From Gammaproteobacteria bacterium RIFCSPHIGHO2_12_FULL_63_22 (GTDB taxonomy: Bacteria > Pseudomonadota > Gammaproteobacteria > Xanthomonadales > Xanthomonadaceae), in contig MGYJ01000098.1 of NCBI GenBank assembly GCA_001801685.1, positions 1 through 41,301 on the forward strand: a stretch of DNA of 41,301 nt. Reading direction: 5' to 3'. Below, piece by piece: positions 36,460 to 41,301 of this stretch (the stretch's first letter is position 1; each line of letters opens with the position of its first letter). Below the pieces are notes generated by a model. The model ran no database searches and was not told the origin of the DNA. It worked only from the letters and a program-made list of their open reading frames with translations. The position numbers and the translations under genes are program-made.

Positions 36460-36867
36460 CTAAACTCGGGTGTATTCAACGTCGACGCCGCTATCGATTT
36501 CGGCGATCAACTGTTCGCGCTTGCGGGCCGGCATGGCGTGAATCGCGGCCTCGACGGTATCGTCCACTTTCGCGTCCAGCGCGGCGTCCTCGCGCGCCCG
36601 GGCGACGGCGGCATGCTCTTTCATGCTCGGTTCGTACTCGACGCAGCCGTTGCGTTTCAAGTCCTCTTGGCGCTGCGCGCGGCTGTTGATCCAGCGGCCG
36701 TCTATGGGCGACTGGTAGGCCGGGATGTCGACGGCGATCATGGTCGGGCAGATGCGGCGTTGCGCTGCCTTGCCGCACTCGCAAGTCTGTGGCACGTCGT
36801 ACTCTGCTAGCTTCAGATAGCGGTCGAAGGCATGCCCGGATTCGCAGGCGAAGGTATAAATGGGCAT
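36460..36867 (-). CDS. FmdB-type zinc-ribbon protein
   Basis: A 135-residue protein starting at 36867 and overlapping the portal stop (TGATG). The N-terminus PIYTFACESGHAFDRYLKLAEYDVPQTCECG is a FmdB/regulatory-type zinc ribbon (C8, C29, C31 and further C), and the C-terminus is helical with acidic stretches. Small proteins with this ribbon often sit beside the portal genes of podoviruses. Function unknown, probably virion assembly. Confidence 0.75.
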   Translation of the reverse strand: MPIYTFACESGHAFDRYLKLAEYDVPQTCECGKAAQRRICPTMIAVDIPAYQSPIDGRWINSRAQRQEDLKRNGCVEYEPSMKEHAAVARAREDAALDAKVDDTVEAAIHAMPARKREQLIAEIDSGVDVEYTRV

Positions 36868-38918
36868 CAGTCGGCCCCCTCCGGTTGCTTCTCGGCGGCG
36901 CGTTCCTTCTGCGCGGCAGTGGCGGCGGCGACCTTCAATTTGCTGGCGGTCACGAGTTCGTTCAGTTGCGCCTTGGCGCGCAGTTCGGCCATCTTCATGG
37001 CGTGTTCTTCGCGGGCCATTTCCTGTTCCAGTTGCAAGCGCTGCATCTCGGCGGCGGCAGCGGCTTGATCGACTTGCGCCTTCAGCGCGCCTTCCTGCTG
37101 CTTCTGCTGCATTTCCATCTGCTTCATCTGAAGATCGGCCTGGGCCGCTGCCGCGCCGCCGTCGTCCTTCGGCTTCGGTGCCTGCATGGCCTTGATTTCG
37201 TCCTCGACCTCGGTGCCGAAGCGGAAGCGGCGAACGATCGTCAACAGCATCGCCTGCGCGGCGCCGAACGGCATGGTGCCGCTCTCGACCAGCGGGCCGA
37301 TGCCGTGCAGGAACTGCGCGATGGCCTGCATGACCTCGCTGATGTTCTTCTGGTCCTCGGTGGCTTCCACGTCGATCGTCGAATTCGTCTCGATGTCGAT
37401 GCGGTAGGCGCGCTGCATGTCGTTGCGCAGCAATTTCAAGACGTCGTCCCACGCAGGGGCCTGCATGATCTGCATCGCCTTTGGATCGGGTTGTTGGCCA
37501 GACATTTGGGCGGCTTGCATCAATGCCTGTGCTTGTGCCTTCTGCTCGGTCGTAGCGAACGGCAGGCCCGTGGCCTTCGCCCAAGTGGCCGCCGACAGTT
37601 TCTGTGTGGCCACTTCGAGCATGATTCGCAAGGTGTCGCGGGCGTAGCGCTGCGTCGCCTTCTGCAAGCGCTTGAGGCGCATTGTGCCCCAGGCTTCCTT
37701 GATCTTCTGCGCGCCCAGCGTCTCGGAGGCGGCCGACTGGCCGCGCACGATGTCCGACACGCCGGTAATTTCGTAGATGACGTGCTTGACGGCCTCGCGC
37801 TGCTGGACCATCTGCATGAGCACGGCCACCAGCTTGTCGATAGGCCATAGCCAGATCAGGCGATCCAGCCCGCCGGCCTGACCGATCATGGCGCCGTCGT
37901 CGGTCGGCTGAATGGTCAGGTCTTCGGCCTCCAGAATCTTGCCGATCTGGTCGCCGAGCGAGCCGTCATACGCCCCCCGAACCTTGATCGCCGCCACCAG
38001 CGACTTAATGCGCCGCGTGATGTTGTTCAGTTCCTCGGCCTGGTTCTTGTACAGCGCATACAGCGCCGTCGGCATCAGGTCGTTCGACTTCGCCAGGAAT
38101 TGCAGCGGGCGCGGGCAGTTGAAAAACCCGGTAATGCCGTAGGGGTCGGCGTCGTCCTTCAGGTAGCCGTCTGGATAGCCGGGGCTGATGTAGCGCACGC
38201 GCTTTCCGCCGGCGCGGTCCCAAATCTGATAGACCAGCGCCACCTTGCGATCGCTATCCTCGTCGCCGTCGTCCGACTTGTTCTTGCCGTCGCCTTCGTC
38301 GTCCTCTTCGGCCTGTTCCTCGTCCTCGAATTTCATCTTCGCGGCAATGGCGTCGCCGAAGAGCCGCTTCGCCTCGTCCTGGTCTACATACTCCTCGTAG
38401 GCGATCCAGGGTACCTTGCTCCACTTGCGCGCGAAGCCGAAATAGACGCAATCCCACTTGCGCGAGTCGACGCAGACCTGTTCCCACTCGACGGCGGTCT
38501 CCGAAGTCTCGGCATCGTACTTAACGCCCGTCACCCCCCGGCCAGGCAGCAGGCCGTCGAGCGTGGCCGCTTCCATGGCGGCATCGAAGGTCTCGTAGCC
38601 CTCGACGTTGGTATCGCAAAGGTACTCCAGCATGCGCTGGGCGGCCAACGAGGCGGCCTTGCCGAGCGGGTCTTCGTCCTTGAATCTCCGTTGCACGACC
38701 GGGCGCGGCGTCTGCGAGAACAGCGCCGGCAGCAGCGTCTCGGTATTCGAATAGAGGATGTTGAACGGCGTTTTCTCGGCTTCGCAGCCGGAATAAATTT
38801 CGATGATCTCGCGGCCGTCCTTGCGGAAGTCCTTTTCGCGCTTCTTGGCGGCGGAAATCTCGGCCAGCCAGTGCTTGACCTCGGCGGCGGGCTCTCCGGG
38901 GAGGCGTTCGGCTGGCAT
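36867..38918 (-). CDS. Portal protein
   Basis: A 683-residue protein starting at the ATG at 38918, overlapping the previous stop (TGATG). The N-terminal helices (AEVKHWLAEISAAKKREKDFRKDGREIIEIYSG), TPFNILYSNTETLLPALFSQTPRPVVQRR, DPLGKAASLAAQRMLEYLC, GYDG-type loops and the WLWPIDKLVAVLMQMVQQREAVKHVIYEITGVSDIVRGQS region are the hallmarks of large podoviral portal proteins. The C-terminal ~120 residues are a Gln/Glu/Ala-rich coiled coil (QADLQMKQMEMQQKQQEGALKAQ). It forms the dodecameric DNA gate. Confidence 0.92.
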   Translation of the reverse strand: MPAERLPGEPAAEVKHWLAEISAAKKREKDFRKDGREIIEIYSGCEAEKTPFNILYSNTETLLPALFSQTPRPVVQRRFKDEDPLGKAASLAAQRMLEYLCDTNVEGYETFDAAMEAATLDGLLPGRGVTGVKYDAETSETAVEWEQVCVDSRKWDCVYFGFARKWSKVPWIAYEEYVDQDEAKRLFGDAIAAKMKFEDEEQAEEDDEGDGKNKSDDGDEDSDRKVALVYQIWDRAGGKRVRYISPGYPDGYLKDDADPYGITGFFNCPRPLQFLAKSNDLMPTALYALYKNQAEELNNITRRIKSLVAAIKVRGAYDGSLGDQIGKILEAEDLTIQPTDDGAMIGQAGGLDRLIWLWPIDKLVAVLMQMVQQREAVKHVIYEITGVSDIVRGQSAASETLGAQKIKEAWGTMRLKRLQKATQRYARDTLRIMLEVATQKLSAATWAKATGLPFATTEQKAQAQALMQAAQMSGQQPDPKAMQIMQAPAWDDVLKLLRNDMQRAYRIDIETNSTIDVEATEDQKNISEVMQAIAQFLHGIGPLVESGTMPFGAAQAMLLTIVRRFRFGTEVEDEIKAMQAPKPKDDGGAAAAQADLQMKQMEMQQKQQEGALKAQVDQAAAAAEMQRLQLEQEMAREEHAMKMAELRAKAQLNELVTASKLKVAAATAAQKERAAEKQPEGAD

Positions 38919-39430
38919 CAGACGACGGTTACGTTGGGGCCAAGGGGCGTGTAGCGCAGGTAATGCCGCCACGTCCCGGTTGTCGAGCCGACGCCGATAA
39001 CGGTTTTCAGCGTGCCGGCGGTGACAATGAGGCGATTGGCGACGGCGGCGCCGAGTTGTGCCCCCCCGTTGGCCGCCGTGACAAGATCCGGGGCCGTCGT
39101 CAGTGCGGTCGGATTCAGGCGAACCGTGGCGCCGGCTGCCGCAGAGGCCAGCGAGGCCGATGCACCGCTGATCGTCTTGGCCGAACCATCCGTCGGCGCC
39201 GACTGCCATTGCAGCGTGGAGGCCGTCGTGTCGTCAGCCGTAATGCAGACCGACAGCAATTCTTCGATCTGTATCGGGCCACCGGCAATCGTGAATATCG
39301 TCGTCCCATTGACCATGACGGCCGCGGCAGTCTCGACGGAGCGGGAATCCATGATCCGGCTCAACGGCCCGGCCAATTTCCCCTGATCTGCGATGAAATT
39401 CTCGTTTCCGGTGTCCGTTTGCCACGTCAT
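38918..39430 (-). CDS. Hypothetical structural protein, 170 aa
   Basis: A 170-residue, largely beta-stranded Thr/Ala-rich protein (VMVNGTTIFTIAGGPIQIEELLSVCITADDTTASTLQW...LIVTAGTLKTVIGVG) preceded by GGGAG. It sits between terL and the portal gene. Composition resembles head decoration or fibre-like proteins. No family recognised. Confidence 0.6.
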   Translation of the reverse strand: MTWQTDTGNENFIADQGKLAGPLSRIMDSRSVETAAAVMVNGTTIFTIAGGPIQIEELLSVCITADDTTASTLQWQSAPTDGSAKTISGASASLASAAAGATVRLNPTALTTAPDLVTAANGGAQLGAAVANRLIVTAGTLKTVIGVGSTTGTWRHYLRYTPLGPNVTVV

Positions 39431-39478
39431 CGCCCTACTCCCATGTCAATTTCCCCGCGACGATACCCCGGTTACGTC

Positions 39479-39498
39479 AAGTTAGCAAGTGCTTACTT
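39479..39498. repeat. 20-bp imperfect palindrome, copy A
   Basis: AAGTTAGCAAGTGCTTACTT matches its own reverse complement at 16 of 20 positions. It overlaps the terL stop codon, in the terL-downstream gap. A second copy lies at 41056-41075, upstream of terL, and a shorter relative near 45-56. The form resembles a regulator operator. Confidence 0.5.
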
Positions 39499-40933
39499 AC
39501 GATTGCCGCAAAGCGCGCATTTTGCGCAAATGGTCGTTCTTCATGGTGCCGAAGGTCATGCCGACGACGTTGCCGCGCAGCAATCTCTCTCCCAAGGGCC
39601 GTTCTTCGGCCGCGCGCTTGCTCTGTTTCCAGGTAACCGCAACCGTGCGCCACGCATCTGCCGCATGGGAATGCTTGTCATGCTCCGGTCTGGAGGAAAA
39701 TGTCTGCTTCTCCTCGTCGTACTCGCGTCGATAGCCCTTCAAGTGGTCGACGCCGACCTCCGTTCGCTCGGTATCGAAGCGGCAGCGCGGGAACGTCGCC
39801 CGGGCCGCCTGGATTCCCTCCTGAACGTCCAACGAAGGCGCAATGGCGAAACGCCCGAGCTTGCCTTCGTGGTCGCCGTTGAACTCGATGGCCTGCTGTA
39901 ACATCGACTTCCCGCCGGCCGCCTTCGTCCGAGGCCGCGCATCATGCGGTAGCCAGTGCGTGCCGTACTCGTAGCCCAATTCAGTGCTCTTGTTCAGCAG
40001 TGTCAGGCACTCGAATTCAATGTCCTTGAAACGGCTGTCGTGGTAATTGATGACATGAATGTCGCCATCCACAAGCTGGTAGTACCAGCACACCGTATCG
40101 TCGTCGTAGCCCAGATCCCAGCCGGTAAAGACCGGAATCCCAGGCGTGTGCGGCACCGACACCGGGCTTTCGTCCGTACCGATCCGCCCCTGTTCCTGCG
40201 CCTTCGACAGGCAATCCCCCCAGATCGCCCCCGGCATCGCCGCCTCGAACGACACGTGGTATTCCTGCATCCACAGCGCCATACCGTACTCGTCGCCGTG
40301 CTCGGCCTGCAACTGCCGCAGGATCGATACCAGTTGCTCGTTCGTGAAGACCCCCGACTGATCGGCCGTCAGTTGCGAATAGAACCAGCCTGGCTCTTTC
40401 GCCGCAAATTCGCACAGATTTTTGAAGTGGTTCTTCCCCCGGGGCGTCGAGTTGAACATCGCCCAGCCACCGTTTTCCTCAACAATCGGCATCAGATACC
40501 CCCAGGCCGACGGCTGCGACAACGCATATTCCGAAAACACCAGCCCCACCGGCGGCGACCCCACCAGCGAATTGAAATTGTCCGACCCCACTAACTGAAA
40601 CGAAGACCCGTTCTTGAACGGAATCATCATCTCCTGATCCCGCGTCGTCTTCCTCAACTCCATCGGGAACGCATCGTCAATCCGCCGACGACCCGTGTTC
40701 GGATTCACCGCGTCCCACATCGATTTCCTAGCCTGCGAGTACTCCGGCAACATGTACCAGTAATTCCCCACCCGCTGGTGCGCAGCAAACGCCGTCCAGT
40801 GCAGCCCCAGATCGTCTTTCCCGCTCCGACGGTGCCACTTCAGCACCGCCCGCTTACCCCCACGGACCAAATAATCCCAGGGCGCTTCCTGATACCCCCG
40901 TGGCGTCCAACCGTTCGGCAGTCGTATCTTCAT
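39497..40933 (-). CDS. terL: Terminase large subunit (TerL)
   Basis: A 478-residue packaging motor starting at the ATG at 40933; an in-frame GTG at 40978 would add 15 residues of untypical sequence. Walker A is KWHRRSGKD (32-40), Walker B GLVFSEYA (129-136), followed by the SQPSAWGYLMPIVEENGG and FNSTPRGKNH coupling region. The nuclease domain has GWDLGYDDDT and a late HDKHSHAADAWR acidic cluster. It pumps DNA into the head and cuts it. On the circular genome it follows terS across about 471 bp of non-coding DNA. Confidence 0.95.
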   Translation of the reverse strand: MKIRLPNGWTPRGYQEAPWDYLVRGGKRAVLKWHRRSGKDDLGLHWTAFAAHQRVGNYWYMLPEYSQARKSMWDAVNPNTGRRRIDDAFPMELRKTTRDQEMMIPFKNGSSFQLVGSDNFNSLVGSPPVGLVFSEYALSQPSAWGYLMPIVEENGGWAMFNSTPRGKNHFKNLCEFAAKEPGWFYSQLTADQSGVFTNEQLVSILRQLQAEHGDEYGMALWMQEYHVSFEAAMPGAIWGDCLSKAQEQGRIGTDESPVSVPHTPGIPVFTGWDLGYDDDTVCWYYQLVDGDIHVINYHDSRFKDIEFECLTLLNKSTELGYEYGTHWLPHDARPRTKAAGGKSMLQQAIEFNGDHEGKLGRFAIAPSLDVQEGIQAARATFPRCRFDTERTEVGVDHLKGYRREYDEEKQTFSSRPEHDKHSHAADAWRTVAVTWKQSKRAAEERPLGERLLRGNVVGMTFGTMKNDHLRKMRALRQS

Positions 40934-41213
40934 TCCCACGACCCCGTCGAGTGCATCGCTCGCCCACAATCCCCGCACATCACCCGATCAGGTAGAACCA
41001 CCACGCGAACCGTCATCGCCAATACCTCCCGCGCAAAGGGTAGCCGACCAGGGCAAGGTTAGCAAGTGCTCACTGCTCAATTGCATGACAGACGCTATTT
41101 CGACGGAAACCACGTCTGTGACAAAAGACAAGGGGAAGGCTAGGTGGAAACCATGTGGGAGGCTACACGCTGGGTTCCCTTGAGCCGGCCCCCACCTGCC
41201 GCGACCCACCCCC
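40934..41213. other. Non-coding DNA upstream of terL, continues across contig end
   Basis: No gene seen. Contents: the palindromic element (41056-41075), an inverted repeat ACAGACG/CGTCTGT (41088-41094 and 41113-41119), a direct repeat GGAAACCA (41105-41112 and 41146-41153), and a C-run at 41209-41218 leading into the GGTACC palindromes. On the circle it joins 1-191, making a 471-bp terS-terL gap likely to contain the packaging site. Confidence 0.5.
41056..41075. repeat. 20-bp palindrome-like element, copy B
   Basis: AGGTTAGCAAGTGCTCACTG, 16 of 20 identical to copy A at 39479-39498 with the central GTTAGCAAGTGCT intact. The two copies flank terL. It could bind a regulator of late transcription or form part of the packaging region. 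Confidence 0.5.
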
Positions 41214-41301
41214 CCCCCGGTACCCCGGTACCTTGGTCAGTGGGCGCTCACATGCGAAGTGAGCACTAACCCACGACGCGCCGACCCATGTGCACAGATT
41301 G
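41214..41301. repeat. Terminal direct repeat, right copy
   Basis: Identical to 1-88. See the left copy for the interpretation as circular closure. Confidence 0.9.

Noticed and set aside
1-41301. tRNA or rRNA genes
   Set aside because: No cloverleaf with T-loop consensus or rRNA-like sequence was recognised by eye; a tRNA scan would be decisive.

Overview
The window is one essentially complete, circularly closed genome of a tailed double-stranded DNA phage. The first 88 bases recur at the end (41214-41301), giving a circle of about 41.2 kb. The terminase subunits become neighbours only when that circle is closed. The head and tail gene set (TerL, portal, scaffold, coat, a propeller-like tail protein, long internal virion or tail proteins, no tape measure or contractile sheath recognised) suggests a podovirus. 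GC-rich coding and the style of the proteins and attC sites suggest a betaproteobacterial host, but that is inference. No integrase, partition system or convincing CI repressor was found.

Layout. (1) 192-674 and 39497-40933 encode TerS and TerL, separated across the contig ends by about 0.47 kb of hairpin-rich non-coding DNA that may hold the packaging site. (2) 675-1335 is non-coding, with a terminator-like stem, repeated 17-bp palindromes and a perfect DnaA box: a candidate replication origin. (3) 1336-2984 is a rightward operon of small unknown genes. (4) A leftward early operon starts at an operator/promoter near 13.0 kb: Cro-like regulator, RuvC-like resolvase, small membrane protein, replication protein, then the cassette array (4774-11327), a DnaB-type helicase and a small zinc protein, ending near 3.03 kb. 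(5) A rightward early operon (13078-18714) starts with a small membrane protein and about 0.36 kb of DNA with the signature of a structured RNA, then HTH and zinc-type genes and a recombination module (RecE-like exonuclease, coiled-coil protein, Sak4-like annealase, SSB). (6) The leftward late operon (39430 down to 18723) encodes head, tail and lysis proteins plus a glycosyltransferase/ketoisomerase pair.

The most remarkable part is 4773-11333: twelve consecutive integron-type attC recombination sites, all in the same orientation, delimiting twelve gene cassettes inside the phage leftward early operon, with no integron integrase in the genome. For eight cassettes the bases at the left edge are perfectly complementary (8-12 nt) to the R'' box of the cassette's own attC, as expected for cassettes excised and inserted by an integron integrase. 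All cassettes but one carry genes antisense to the usual attC/gene convention but co-directional with the phage operon, and several of the gene families are phage-type accessory genes (DUF551-like, DUF7448-like, HTPEPW-type, a C5 methyltransferase). The exception has two genes in the normal direction with its own sigma-70 promoter and operator. Removing the array rejoins a small phage gene in frame, so the pre-insertion site can be reconstructed.

How the parts fit: the array appears to be an exchangeable store of early-expressed, probably host-takeover or anti-defence genes read from the phage's own leftward promoter and shuffled in trans by a host or helper integrase. The flanking genes supply replication, the right arm supplies recombination, and the late operon builds and releases the virion.
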